The notes under the pieces were generated by a model that did no database searches, had not been told where the DNA came from, and worked only from the letters and a program-made list of their open reading frames with translations. The position numbers were made by a program, and so were the translations under genes. Source: an uncultured Lachnospiraceae bacterium (lineage in GTDB: Bacteria; Bacillota; Clostridia; Lachnospirales; Lachnospiraceae). From it: DNA of 10,811 nt. The stretch is taken from NCBI GenBank assembly GCA_947653315.1, contig CANTGP010000067.1, positions 1-10,811 of the forward strand, read 5' to 3'. This document shows, piece after piece, positions 1-7,497 of this stretch; within the stretch, counting starts at the first letter, position 1; each line of letters starts with the position of its first letter.

Positions 1-1
1 G

Positions 2-88
2 AATGAACGGCAAAACAGAAAACGCTATGTACAAAAACGTGATGAGCCAAAATTTGTTTTTGATTCCAATATTTACGGAGGTAAATGA
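2..88 (+). CDS. Possible 3' end of an upstream gene (partial, unknown product)
   Basis: The frame starting at base 2 is open for 28 codons to a TGA at 86-88. The peptide is polar and basic and ends in FDSNIYGGK. The stop overlaps the ATG of the next gene as ATGA, an arrangement typical of translationally coupled operon genes. I do not recognise the protein. Twenty-eight open codons are weak evidence alone, and a second plus-strand frame is also open here (ATG at 3 to TAG at 108-110), so this call rests mostly on the overlap. Confidence 0.4.
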   Translation, partial: NERQNRKRYVQKRDEPKFVFDSNIYGGK

Positions 89-1356
89 AGATAATGAAGA
101 AAATGCATAGAAACAAAAAATATTTATTATCCGTCAGTATGTTTTGCATCGCATTTTTTTCTGTCCTTTTTCTGTTTAACGGCTGCGGGAAGCAGGATGC
201 GGGCGGCCTGCCTTTGGGGGAAGTGAATGAACCGCCTGCGGATTTGCCGGACCAGGAATTTTCCGTCGCTGCGGATGAAACGGCGGAAACGGAGAACGGC
301 CGGAAAGATGGGCAGGATGCCGCGGATGCAGGCATAAATAATGCCAATGAAGAACTTCCCGTTATCGGGGAGCGGGAAACCGTGAACGGGAAAATGCAGA
401 GTTACCTTACCGGGGAATGGCTGGACGCGGATGCCGCCACACGCCGCCCCATTGCCGTTATGATTCCCAATAACGCACCCGCCATGCCGCAGTACGGGCT
501 TTCCAAAGCCGCCATTATTTATGAGGCTCCGGTAGAAGGACGGATTACGCGTCTGATGGGGGTTTTTGAGGATTATGACGGTTTGGACCACATCGGTCCG
601 GTAAGAAGCAGCCGGGATTATTTTGTGTACGTCGCCATGGGCTACGAAGCCATTTACTGTAACTGGGGACTGGCAAGACCTTATGTGGAGGATCTGCTCC
701 GCAGCGATACCGTTCAAAACATCAGTGCCGGAGTAGGGGGCATCCATAACCCGTCGGACGAGGCGTTCGGAAGGATTAAGCGCGCAGGGTATGCTACCGA
801 ATTTACGGGATACCTGTTTATGGACGGCTTGGAGAAAGCAGTCAAACGCCAAAAATATGAAACGGAATATGACGATGCTTATGTCCCGCCGTTTACTTTC
901 GCCGCCGACGGATTCCGGGCGGAATATAAAGATGAAAAAGATGCCTCGATGGTTTATCCGGGCGGAAGAACGGAAAACCGAGGCGGTTACGGCGTTTATA
1001 ATCCCTATTTCGAGTATAACGAAAAGGACCGGCTCTATTACCGTTACCAGGACGGGAAAAAACAGATTGATGAATACGACAACAGCCAACTTGCCGTTTC
1101 CAACGTGGTATTCCAGTATTGCCACGGCGAAGTCCGGGATAAAAAAGACTATTTGGCCTTTGGCGTGCACGGGGAAGGCGACGCTTTGGTATTTACCAAC
1201 GGAAAAGTCATCGAAGGCACTTGGGAACGCTATGACGGCGATGCCACCCCGGCGAAATTCTATGACAAAAACGGGGAGGAAATCATTTTTAACCAGGGAA
1301 AAACCTGGATTTGCAATATTTGGGAGGAATATGGGGAATTTGTGGAATATAAATAG
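85..1356 (+). CDS. DUF3048 (YerB-family) putative lipoprotein
   Basis: A 423-residue exported protein of the DUF3048/YerB family, whose biochemical role is not established. The N-terminus has basic residues, a hydrophobic stretch (about 13-32) and then FNGC with Cys34, which resembles a lipobox; Asn at -2 is atypical, so lipidation is likely but not certain. Residues 35-105 are an acidic, low-complexity linker. The N-terminal DUF3048 domain follows (about 120-255) with the typical IGPVRSSRDY at 170-179 and NWGLARPY at 193-200. The C-terminal DUF3048 domain spans about 335-421 and ends close to the stop, so the gene looks complete. The start is uncertain: GGAGG at 77-81 is only 3 nt from the ATG at 85 and 12 nt from an in-frame ATG at 94. 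I keep 85 because it overlaps the preceding stop; neither choice alters the signal peptide. The gene converges on dnaJ, with a shared hairpin between them. Confidence 0.88.
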   Translation: MKIMKKMHRNKKYLLSVSMFCIAFFSVLFLFNGCGKQDAGGLPLGEVNEPPADLPDQEFSVAADETAETENGRKDGQDAADAGINNANEELPVIGERETVNGKMQSYLTGEWLDADAATRRPIAVMIPNNAPAMPQYGLSKAAIIYEAPVEGRITRLMGVFEDYDGLDHIGPVRSSRDYFVYVAMGYEAIYCNWGLARPYVEDLLRSDTVQNISAGVGGIHNPSDEAFGRIKRAGYATEFTGYLFMDGLEKAVKRQKYETEYDDAYVPPFTFAADGFRAEYKDEKDASMVYPGGRTENRGGYGVYNPYFEYNEKDRLYYRYQDGKKQIDEYDNSQLAVSNVVFQYCHGEVRDKKDYLAFGVHGEGDALVFTNGKVIEGTWERYDGDATPAKFYDKNGEEIIFNQGKTWICNIWEEYGEFVEYK

Positions 1357-1389
1357 TACCTAAATTGAAAACCGAAAATTGGGTCTGAA

Positions 1390-1427
1390 AACGGGGCAGG
1401 GAATGCATTTCCCGCCCCGTTCTTTTT
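1390..1427. terminator. Intrinsic terminator, probably bidirectional, between DUF3048 gene and dnaJ
   Basis: AACGGGGC (1390-1397) pairs with GCCCCGTT (1414-1421), and GGGAA (1399-1403) with TTCCC (1409-1413). There is one bulged A at 1398 and a 5-base loop. On the plus strand the stem runs into TTCTTTTT, a good terminator for the DUF3048 gene. On the minus strand the stem ends in GCCCCGTTTTC, a shorter T-run, so it can also end the dnaJ transcript, whose stop lies 17 nt upstream of the T-run. No other terminator is seen between these convergent genes. Confidence 0.85.
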
Positions 1428-1443
1428 ATGCACAGCCAATCGA

Positions 1444-2616
1444 TTATTTCCCAAAAAATTTCTTTTTCTTGTCTTTCCCGTCTTTTCCTTCGTTCCCGTC
1501 CGTTCCGCCGTTCTTTGCCGCATTGAGGGTATCCCCCGTCTCCGCGTCAAATTTTTTAAGCAGTTCTTTAGCCTCATGGGAAAGTTTATCGGGTACCTTT
1601 ACCACCAGGGTCACATAATGGTCGCCCCTCACTTCCTTATTCCGCAGGGTAGGCACGCCCTTTCCTTTCAGACGTACTTTCGTATCCGTCTGCGTCCCCG
1701 CCTTCACTTCGTAAATCACTTTGCCGTCCACCGTATCGATCAGAATCTCGCCGCCCAGGGCCGCTACCGCAAAGGATACCGGTACCGTGGAATATATGTT
1801 GTAATCCTGACGCTGGAATACCGGATGCCTGCCGACGATAACCTCTACCAGCAAATCGCCCCTGGGTCCGCCGTTGCTTCCCGGTTCCCCCTTTTCCCTG
1901 ATACGGACACTCTGGCCGCTGTCAATGCCTGCCGGAATGGATACCTGTATCTTTTTCTTATTCGCGATATAACCGGTTCCGTGGCAATCCGGGCATTTGT
2001 CCTTGATTACCTTACCGGTTCCGTTACAGTCCGGACAGGTCTGCACATTCCGCACCGTTCCGAAGAAAGACTGCTGGGTAAACACAACCTGACCCTTGCC
2101 GCCGCACTTCGGACAGGTTTCGGGACTGGTTCCCGGTTTGGCGCCGCTGCCGTGGCAGGAAGCACACTCGTCCTTTAAGGTCAGGTCCAGCTCCTTTTCC
2201 ACGCCGGACACCGCTTCCTCAAACGTAATGCGCACGCTGGTCCTGATATTGGCGCCCTTCATGGGACCGCTGTTTCCCCTGCTTCCCCTTCGGCCGCCGC
2301 CAAAGAAATCGCCGAAAATGTCGCCGAAAATATCACCGAAATCCGCACCGTTAAAATCAAATCCCCCGAAGCCTCCGGCGCCTCCTTCAAATGCCGCATG
2401 GCCGAACTGGTCATACTGACGCTTTTTCTCCGGATCGCTAAGTACGGCATATGCTTCCGAAGCCTCTTTAAATTTTTTCTCCGCTTCCTTATCCCCCGGA
2501 TTCATGTCCGGATGGTATTTCTTGGCGAGAACCCGATATGCTTTTTTAATTGCAGCTTCATCTGCATTTTTCTCTACTCCGAGCACCTCGTAATAGTCTC
2601 TTTTCTGCTCTGCCAT
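1444..2616 (-). CDS. dnaJ: Chaperone DnaJ (Hsp40), DnaK co-chaperone
   Basis: Cytoplasmic type I J-protein that delivers unfolded substrates to DnaK and stimulates its ATP hydrolysis. The 390-residue protein has every expected part in order. The J domain (about 6-71) has HPD at 35-37. A Gly/Phe-rich region spans 74-110, with repeated GDIFGD. Four CxxCxGxG zinc motifs lie at 151-158, 168-175, 194-201 and 208-215. The substrate-binding C-terminal domains run from about 220 to 350. The last 35-40 residues are a Gly/Asp/Lys tail ending [10 protein letters not shown], somewhat longer and more charged than usual. AAGGAG (2623-2628) is 6 nt from the ATG. It is the last gene of the operon, 122 nt after dnaK, and is followed by the hairpin at 1390-1427. 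Control should come from the CIRCE promoter upstream of hrcA, possibly modulated by the hairpins in the dnaK-dnaJ spacer. Confidence 0.97.
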   Translation of the reverse strand: MAEQKRDYYEVLGVEKNADEAAIKKAYRVLAKKYHPDMNPGDKEAEKKFKEASEAYAVLSDPEKKRQYDQFGHAAFEGGAGGFGGFDFNGADFGDIFGDIFGDFFGGGRRGSRGNSGPMKGANIRTSVRITFEEAVSGVEKELDLTLKDECASCHGSGAKPGTSPETCPKCGGKGQVVFTQQSFFGTVRNVQTCPDCNGTGKVIKDKCPDCHGTGYIANKKKIQVSIPAGIDSGQSVRIREKGEPGSNGGPRGDLLVEVIVGRHPVFQRQDYNIYSTVPVSFAVAALGGEILIDTVDGKVIYEVKAGTQTDTKVRLKGKGVPTLRNKEVRGDHYVTLVVKVPDKLSHEAKELLKKFDAETGDTLNAAKNGGTDGNEGKDGKDKKKKFFGK

Positions 2617-2669
2617 ATCTGACTCCTTCTATTCCTGCTTCTCTGCTTGCCTTTTGCAAAAGCCCGAAA

Positions 2670-2704
2670 CGTGTCTGGAAATCCCCATGGAATTTCCAGA
2701 CACG
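2670..2704 (-). other. 13-bp stem-loop in the dnaK-dnaJ spacer (attenuator or processing site?)
   Basis: CGTGTCTGGAAAT (2670-2682) and ATTTCCAGACACG (2692-2704) are perfect inverted repeats around a 9-base loop. In the transcript (minus strand) the stem is followed by TTTCGGGCTTTTGC, an interrupted T-stretch, so it would be at best a leaky terminator. It lies between the dnaK stop and the dnaJ ribosome-binding site. It could lower dnaJ relative to dnaK, or protect an mRNA end after cleavage. The structure is seen directly; the role is inferred. Confidence 0.7.
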
Positions 2705-2720
2705 CTTTGAACATTCTTGT

Positions 2721-2737
2721 CACGGAAGGAATCCGTG
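2721..2737 (-). other. Small hairpin immediately after the dnaK stop codon
   Basis: CACGGA (2721-2726) and TCCGTG (2732-2737) form a 6-bp stem with a 5-base loop, starting 1 nt after the dnaK stop codon. No T-run follows, so it is not a terminator by itself. It is the first of two hairpins in the dnaK-dnaJ spacer, the larger being at 2670-2704. Confidence 0.5.
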
Positions 2738-2738
2738 T

Positions 2739-4613
2739 TTAAACTTCCCGGTAATCCCCGTCTACCACATCGTCCCCTGCAGCAGAACCCATATCCGGTC
2801 CGGCGCCTGCCGCACCCATGTCAGGACCTGCACCTGCCGCACCTGCGCCCTGTGCCTGTTCATAAACCTTTGCAAACAATGCCTGCGCGTCGGTCATCAG
2901 TTTTTCTTTTGCGGCCTTCATTTCATCGATATCGCTGTCGGACATTTCCTGGTCTTTCGTCCTTTCCAAAACGGCTTTCAATGCGGAAAGGTCTTCCTCC
3001 ACCGTACTCTTTGCGGATGCGTCGATTTTATCTCCCACTTCGTTCAATGCCTTTTCGGTCTGGAACACGAAGGAATCCGCCTCGTTCCTTGTATCGATGG
3101 CTTCTTTGCGTTTCTTGTCCTGCGCTTCATATTCTGCCGCTTCCTTTACCGCCTTATCGATTTCATCGTCGGACATGCTGGAACCTGCCGTAATGGTGAT
3201 ATGCTGTTCCTTACCCGTTCCCAAATCCTTGGCGGATACGTTTACGATACCGTTGGCATCGATGTCAAACGTAACTTCTATCTGCGGAACACCGCGCATT
3301 GCCGGAGGGATACCGTCCAAACGGAACTGTCCGAGGGACTTGTTATCCTTGGCAAACTGTCTTTCACCCTGTACCACGTTAATGTCCACGGCTGTTTGGT
3401 TATCTGCCGCCGTAGAGAAAATCTGACTCTTTTTCGTCGGAATGGTGGTATTCCTTTCAATCAGCCTCGTGGCTACGCCGCCCATGGTTTCGATGGAAAG
3501 GGACAACGGCGTAACGTCCAAAAGAAGGATTTCACCCGCACCGGCATCTCCCGCCAGCTTACCGCCCTGGATGGATGCGCCCAATGCCACGCATTCATCG
3601 GGATTCAGGCTCTTGGAAGGTTCATGTCCGGTCAACTGTTTTACTTTTTCCTGAACGGCAGGAATACGTGTGGAACCGCCCACCAGCAGTACCTTGCCGA
3701 TATCGGAATTGGAAAGTCCCGCATCCTTCATGGCGTTTTGTACCGGAATTGCAGTCTTTTCCACCAAATCATGGGTCAGCTCGTCAAATTTTGCCCTCGA
3801 CAAATCCATGTCAAAATGCTTCGGTCCTTCCGCCGTCGCCGTGATGAACGGCAGGTTGATATTGGTCGTAGTGGAAGAAGACAACTCTTTCTTCGCTTTT
3901 TCCGCCGCTTCCTTTAACCTCTGGAGCGCCATCTTATCGTTGGATAAATCAACGCCTTCTTTTTTCTTAAATTCCTCCAGCATCCAGTTAATGATTTTCT
4001 GGTCAAAATCATCGCCGCCCAAACGGGTATCGCCGTTGGTGGAAAGAACTTCGATGACACCGTCGCCGATTTCAATAATGGAAACATCAAAAGTACCGCC
4101 GCCCAGGTCATATACCATGATCTTCTGTTCTTTCTCGTTATCCAGCCCGTAAGCAAGGGCTGCCGCCGTAGGCTCGTTGATAATACGTTTTACGTCAAGT
4201 CCCGCGATTTTACCCGCATCTTTTGTTGCCTGACGCTGTGCGTCGTTGAAATAAGCAGGAACGGTAATGACCGCTTCCGTTACTTTCTCACCCAAATAAC
4301 TTTCCGCATCCGCCTTTAATTTCTGCAGGATCATTGCGGAAATCTGCTGCGGGGAATATTTCTTGTCATCGATGGTGCGTCCCCGGTCCGTACCCATATC
4401 CCTCTTGATGGAGGCAATGGTTTTCTCCGCATTGGTAACAGCCTGACGCTTTGCAGGCTCACCCACCAGTCTTTCACCGGTCTTCGTAAAAGCCACAACG
4501 GACGGTGTCGTCCTCGCACCTTCTGTATTGGCGATAACCGTCGGTTTACCGCCCTCCATAACTGCCACGCAGCTATTCGTGGTTCCCAAATCGATACCTA
4601 TAATTTTGCTCAT
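2739..4613 (-). CDS. dnaK: Chaperone DnaK (Hsp70)
   Basis: ATP-dependent cytoplasmic Hsp70 that binds exposed hydrophobic segments with DnaJ and GrpE. At 624 residues it is full length. The nucleotide-binding domain carries [11 protein letters not shown] (5-15), [13 protein letters not shown] (167-179) and [13 protein letters not shown] (308-320), the three Hsp70 signatures. The linker LLLDVTPL is at 363-370, followed by the substrate-binding domain and helical lid. The segment around residues 70-95 is short, lacking the ~24-residue insertion of Gram-negative DnaKs, which points to a Gram-positive host. The C-terminal tail is Ala/Gly/Pro-rich with a tandem AAGAGPDMG repeat (592-609) and ends [11 protein letters not shown], a variant of the usual acidic terminus. 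AGGAGG (4622-4627) lies 8 nt from the ATG. Third gene of the hrcA operon, 113 nt after grpE. Confidence 0.98.
   Translation of the reverse strand: MSKIIGIDLGTTNSCVAVMEGGKPTVIANTEGARTTPSVVAFTKTGERLVGEPAKRQAVTNAEKTIASIKRDMGTDRGRTIDDKKYSPQQISAMILQKLKADAESYLGEKVTEAVITVPAYFNDAQRQATKDAGKIAGLDVKRIINEPTAAALAYGLDNEKEQKIMVYDLGGGTFDVSIIEIGDGVIEVLSTNGDTRLGGDDFDQKIINWMLEEFKKKEGVDLSNDKMALQRLKEAAEKAKKELSSSTTTNINLPFITATAEGPKHFDMDLSRAKFDELTHDLVEKTAIPVQNAMKDAGLSNSDIGKVLLVGGSTRIPAVQEKVKQLTGHEPSKSLNPDECVALGASIQGGKLAGDAGAGEILLLDVTPLSLSIETMGGVATRLIERNTTIPTKKSQIFSTAADNQTAVDINVVQGERQFAKDNKSLGQFRLDGIPPAMRGVPQIEVTFDIDANGIVNVSAKDLGTGKEQHITITAGSSMSDDEIDKAVKEAAEYEAQDKKRKEAIDTRNEADSFVFQTEKALNEVGDKIDASAKSTVEEDLSALKAVLERTKDQEMSDSDIDEMKAAKEKLMTDAQALFAKVYEQAQGAGAAGAGPDMGAAGAGPDMGSAAGDDVVDGDYREV
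2787..2840 (-). repeat. 27-bp tandem duplication in the dnaK C-terminal tail
   Basis: Two adjacent 27-bp units (2787-2813 and 2814-2840) each encode AAGAGPDMG in the disordered tail of DnaK. The units differ at five bases, all in third codon positions and all synonymous (Gly, Ala, Gly, Pro and Asp codons). Confidence 0.85.
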
Positions 4614-4726
4614 AATAAAGCCCTCCTAAAATATATTACGAATATCTATGTTTATTTATTAGTAACCCTAATCCCTGTCCGGCCTCCGCCGTCAAAACCC
4701 GTCCGGAAGCCAATCCGTGCCGGCGC

Positions 4727-5503
4727 CTAACTTACTACCGCCACCATACTGTGCCTAACCACACTGTCACGGTACAGATAACCTTTCTGAAGCTCCTGTG
4801 CCACGATACCGGATTCGTACTCCTCGCTTTCCACCTGCATCACCGCATTGTGAAATTCGGGATTAAATTCCTGTCCGACCGCCTCTATGGGTTTTACCCC
4901 AAGATTATCCAGCTCCGTCATCAACTGCTTGTAAATCATCTGCATACCGTCCGCAAAACCGCTTCCTTTTTCACTTTCCGGAACCGTTGCGAGTCCGCGT
5001 TCAAAATTATCCACTACCGGAAGAATCTTCTCGATGACGCTCTTGGCGCCGGTTTCAAACATTGCCGTCTTTTCCTTATCGGTGCGTTTCCTGAAATTAT
5101 CGAATTCCGCCATTTGGCGTTTTACCCTGTCTTCCAGTTCTTCCACTTTCTGTTTCAGCGCATCCTGCTTCTTGTCGCCCTTCGCTTTCTTCTTGAACAA
5201 CGACTTGCCCTCCGTGCTTTCCGCCCCGTCCGAATCCTTGGCATTTGGGGGGGCATCCCCTTCCTCTGCCTTGGGTTCTACATCTTCTTCCATGTTCTTT
5301 CCTTCTATTTCCTCTTTTTCTTCTTTTTCCATTTCCATTTTCATTTCATCCATTTCCGCTTCATCCATTTCAGTCTCATCCGTTTCCATGGTTTCTTCCG
5401 CTTCCATTCCTTTTCCCGTTTCCCCTTTTTCTTCCGTTTTCCCTGGGGCTTCTTCCGAATTCACTTCCATATTTCCGTCTTCCTTTTTATCGAATTCTTC
5501 CAT
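4727..5503 (-). CDS. grpE: GrpE, DnaK nucleotide exchange factor, with a long acidic N-terminal extension
   Basis: GrpE is a cytoplasmic homodimer that releases ADP from DnaK and so resets the chaperone cycle. The conserved part starts near residue 112, with a coiled-coil/long-helix region that includes MAEFDNFRKRTDKEK (131-145) and VVDNFERGL (163-171). The C-terminal beta domain follows with the signature FNPEFHNAV (213-221) and GYLYRDSVVRHSMVAV (241-256). The protein is 258 residues, against about 170-210 for most GrpEs. The excess is an N-terminal low-complexity region: 41 of the first 100 residues are Asp or Glu, and ten Met lie between 1 and 71, several spaced as MDE/ME repeats. GGAGG (5509-5513) is 5 nt from the first ATG, so the extension is probably translated. 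A weaker internal start at Met71 has a GAAGGA-like site. The gene sits 98 nt after hrcA. Confidence 0.95.
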   Translation of the reverse strand: MEEFDKKEDGNMEVNSEEAPGKTEEKGETGKGMEAEETMETDETEMDEAEMDEMKMEMEKEEKEEIEGKNMEEDVEPKAEEGDAPPNAKDSDGAESTEGKSLFKKKAKGDKKQDALKQKVEELEDRVKRQMAEFDNFRKRTDKEKTAMFETGAKSVIEKILPVVDNFERGLATVPESEKGSGFADGMQMIYKQLMTELDNLGVKPIEAVGQEFNPEFHNAVMQVESEEYESGIVAQELQKGYLYRDSVVRHSMVAVVS

Positions 5504-5551
5504 GGGTTCCTCCCTCCTGCCTGTTCCGGCGTATCTCGGTCAAATCGATTC

Positions 5552-5579
5552 TTTATTCCAATTCCTTTATTCCAATTCC
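5552..5579 (-). repeat. Perfect 14-bp tandem repeat in the hrcA-grpE spacer
   Basis: The unit TTTATTCCAATTCC (plus strand) occurs twice without a break at 5552-5565 and 5566-5579; in the transcript it reads as GGAATTGGAATAAA twice. It lies between the hrcA stop and the grpE ribosome-binding site. I see no hairpin or promoter formed by it. Confidence 0.85.
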
Positions 5580-5601
5580 CGGTTCCGTTTTTCATTTCAT
5601 G

Positions 5602-6645
5602 CTATGGGTCCCGTTCCCTCTTATTATATAAATCGTCCAACTGATGCATCAGCGTCTTCAAGGTACCTACCACTTTATCATAGTCCATCCGCTTGGGTCC
5701 GATGATTCCTATGGTTCCCTTCATGCCCTCTCCCAATTCATACGTTGCGGTCACTACGCTGCAGTCCTTCATGGTCTGCACCGGGGTTTCGTCCCCAATA
5801 TATACCTGGATTCCCGTGTTGCTTTCATCCGCCAGCGTTTCTTCCACCAGACTGTTCAACAACTGTTTTTCCTCAAACATGTTAATCAGTTCGCTTGCCT
5901 TTTGGTTGTCGGCAAGTTCCGGGTATTTAAAAATATTATTGGTGCCGCTGGTGTAAATCTCCAAATCTTCCTCTGCCTTGATGGACTCTGCCACCGCATC
6001 AATAACATTCCCCACAATGGAGCTGTGTATTCCCGCCTGCATCTTCATGGCGGTAATCATCCCAAGGTTAATCTCACTGATGGTTAAACCGTTTAAATGG
6101 GTGTTCAGCAGAATATTTAACTTCAGCAATGTTTCATCGTCCAGTTCTTCTTCCACGCGGAGGATACTGTTTTTGATGATATTGCCTTCCGTCACAATGA
6201 CGGCAAGAATCTGATGGGCATCCACCCTCGACAACTGAATGAATTTCAGCTTATTACGCTGTGTCTGCGGGGCGGAAATCATCGTCGCATAATTCGTATT
6301 CTGCGCCAGCACCTTTGCCACCTGTTTTAAAAGGTGCTCCATCTTATCCTCTTTTTCCAAAAGGAGCTCTTTTAACTCCTCTACCTCCCGTTCCTTTTCC
6401 TCCATCATCCGGTCCACATACAGCCGGTATCCTTTGTCTGACGGAATCCTGCCTGCGGAAGTATGGGGCTGGAGGATATATCCCAGTTCCTCCAAATCCG
6501 CCATCTCATTACGGATGGTCGCGGAACTTAAATTCAAATCCGTATATTTGGAAATGGTCCTGCTTCCCACCGGCTCACCGGTTTCGAGGTAGTTACGGAT
6601 AATGGCCTGCAATATTTTCATTTTTCGATCGTCCAGCGATTGCAC
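5602..6645 (-). CDS. hrcA: Heat-inducible transcription repressor HrcA
   Basis: HrcA is the repressor that binds CIRCE and keeps class I heat-shock genes low under non-stress conditions; its activity depends on GroEL in studied bacteria. From the GTG start the protein is 347 residues, the usual length. It opens with the family hallmark LDDRKMKILQAIIRNYLETG followed by EPVGSRTISKYTDLNLSSATIRNEMADLEELGYI, a winged-helix DNA-binding domain covering about the first 70 residues. A charged helical region follows, then the GAF-like and dimerisation parts; the C-terminus retains GMKGTIGIIGPKRMDYDKVV. I choose the GTG at 6645 because AGGAGG (6654-6659) lies 8 nt upstream and the protein then begins a few residues before LDDRK, as in homologues. 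A TTG at 6678 would put the start inside CIRCE. First gene of the operon and autoregulated by the operator just upstream. Confidence 0.96.
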   Translation of the reverse strand: MQSLDDRKMKILQAIIRNYLETGEPVGSRTISKYTDLNLSSATIRNEMADLEELGYILQPHTSAGRIPSDKGYRLYVDRMMEEKEREVEELKELLLEKEDKMEHLLKQVAKVLAQNTNYATMISAPQTQRNKLKFIQLSRVDAHQILAVIVTEGNIIKNSILRVEEELDDETLLKLNILLNTHLNGLTISEINLGMITAMKMQAGIHSSIVGNVIDAVAESIKAEEDLEIYTSGTNNIFKYPELADNQKASELINMFEEKQLLNSLVEETLADESNTGIQVYIGDETPVQTMKDCSVVTATYELGEGMKGTIGIIGPKRMDYDKVVGTLKTLMHQLDDLYNKRERDP

Positions 6646-6653
6646 CCCACCAT

Positions 6654-6659
6654 CCTCCT
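6654..6659 (-). promoter_or_regulatory. Ribosome-binding site of hrcA that fixes a GTG start
   Basis: AGGAGG on the minus strand, 8 nt upstream of the GTG at 6645-6643. No ATG in the hrcA frame lies at a suitable distance, so this site decides the start codon. Confidence 0.85.
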
Positions 6660-6667
6660 TTGCTTTA

Positions 6668-6694
6668 TTAGCACTCAACGTTTAAGAGTGCTAA
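6668..6694 (-). promoter_or_regulatory. CIRCE operator (HrcA binding site)
   Basis: A perfect match to the CIRCE consensus TTAGCACTC-N9-GAGTGCTAA, with the two 9-bp arms at 6668-6676 and 6686-6694. It lies between the predicted transcription start (about 6702) and the hrcA ribosome-binding site, so it is in the untranslated leader. HrcA bound here would block transcription of hrcA-grpE-dnaK-dnaJ. Confidence 0.97.
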
Positions 6695-6708
6695 CATCTT
6701 CTTACCAT

Positions 6709-6737
6709 AAAATATCACTTAGCATGAGGAATGTCAA
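6709..6737 (-). promoter_or_regulatory. Housekeeping (SigA-type) promoter of the hrcA operon
   Basis: On the minus strand a perfect -35 TTGACA (6732-6737) is followed after exactly 17 bp by TATTTT (6709-6714; 4 of 6 matches to TATAAT). Initiation is predicted near 6702, about 8 bp before CIRCE. This is the usual design of HrcA-controlled operons: a vegetative promoter held down by an operator at the start of the transcript. Confidence 0.85.
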
Positions 6738-6866
6738 CACATTCGTTAAAAAATAATTATAAAAAAAGCATAAAGAAAAAGAACCGCCGCATCATCTCCA
6801 TAATCACACAACAGTCCTTTCCTGTATTTCCATATTTTCCTTTACAATACCGGCTGCCCTGTTTCC

Positions 6867-7340
6867 TTAAATACCAAAGCTGCCTGCAATATCACCGTTG
6901 AAGACATAATATACACGGTTTTCTTCCGGTTTTACGTAAAGCTCCAAAGAAGCATATTCTTCTTCATGCTGCAAATCAAATTTCCATACGTCGGATGCCA
7001 TTTTCTGGATGTCTTCCACGGAATAGCCCTTGCCGCCGAACTGAAGATGCACCACGGGTGTAACCTCTTTCTTTACCGCTTTCTTTCCGGCTGCTTTCTC
7101 TACCGGTTTTTCTGCCGGTTTTTCCTCCGCCTTTTCCACAACCTTCTTAGCCGTGGTTTTTTTCGCGGTAGTCTTTTTAGGCGCTGCCTTTTTTGCCGTT
7201 TCCTTCTTTGCAGGAGCTTTTGCTTCCTTCTTTGTTTCTTCCTTTCCTTCAGGCGCTTTCGTTTCCGCTGCAACTGCCGCAGCCTTTCCTGCCGGTTCCT
7301 CTTTTGTCACAGACTTAACCGTTGTTGTCTTTTCTGCCAT
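6867..7340 (-). CDS. DUF6465-type protein with Lys/Ala-rich N-terminal tail
   Basis: A 157-residue protein of unknown function. Residues 1-92 are low-complexity, rich in Lys, Ala, Glu, Thr and Pro, with short repeats (KKTTAKKTTAKK around 56-66; EEKPAEKPVEKAAGKK around 72-87), resembling histone H1-like tails. The compact C-terminal domain (93-157) reads VVHLQFGGKGYSVEDIQ, then LELYVKPEENRVYYVFNGDIAGSF; this matches my memory of DUF6465, a Lachnospiraceae-associated family. No signal peptide or membrane segment is seen, so it should be cytoplasmic. The start is the ATG at 7340, with GGAG 8 nt upstream; the frame is open much further upstream but without coding character. It has its own promoter (7498-7526). 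The basic tail suggests binding to nucleic acid or other polyanions, but that is inference only. Confidence 0.85.
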   Translation of the reverse strand: MAEKTTTVKSVTKEEPAGKAAAVAAETKAPEGKEETKKEAKAPAKKETAKKAAPKKTTAKKTTAKKVVEKAEEKPAEKPVEKAAGKKAVKKEVTPVVHLQFGGKGYSVEDIQKMASDVWKFDLQHEEEYASLELYVKPEENRVYYVFNGDIAGSFGI

Positions 7341-7497
7341 GGATATTTCTCCTTTCAAAATTCCTTTCCCGGTTACCTTTCTTAACAAGTTTTCTTTATC
7401 TACTCTGCCGGTGCGGCTTCCTCCCCCGGATTGCAAACAATACCGCAAACATGGAACACACCGCGTCCATATGTTAATAAATATGTTTACGATAGAT

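Noticed and set aside
127..1170. 347-codon open frame on the minus strand opposite the DUF3048 gene
   Set aside because: The plus-strand frame has clear family motifs and a signal peptide; the antisense frame resembles no known family.
2550..3917. Long open frame on the plus strand opposite dnaK and the start of dnaJ
   Set aside because: It is antisense to well-conserved genes, has Cys/Arg/Phe-rich shadow composition, and no start signals; an artefact of codon bias in dnaK.
4751..5644. Phe/His-rich open frame on the plus strand opposite grpE
   Set aside because: A complement of the Glu/Lys/Met-rich grpE extension (GAA/AAA/ATG read in reverse gives TTC/TTT/CAT); composition artefact.
5602..6678. 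HrcA start at TTG 6678
   Set aside because: It lies within the CIRCE operator, has no ribosome-binding site, and adds 11 residues not expected in HrcA; the GTG at 6645 has AGGAGG at ideal spacing.
6780..6866. Terminator after the DUF6465-type gene
   Set aside because: T-rich stretches exist on the minus strand (near 6757-6780) but no stable stem precedes them.
7409..7483. Short upstream frame in the DUF6465 leader (24 codons from an ATG near 7472)
   Set aside because: No ribosome-binding site and no sign of coding selection.
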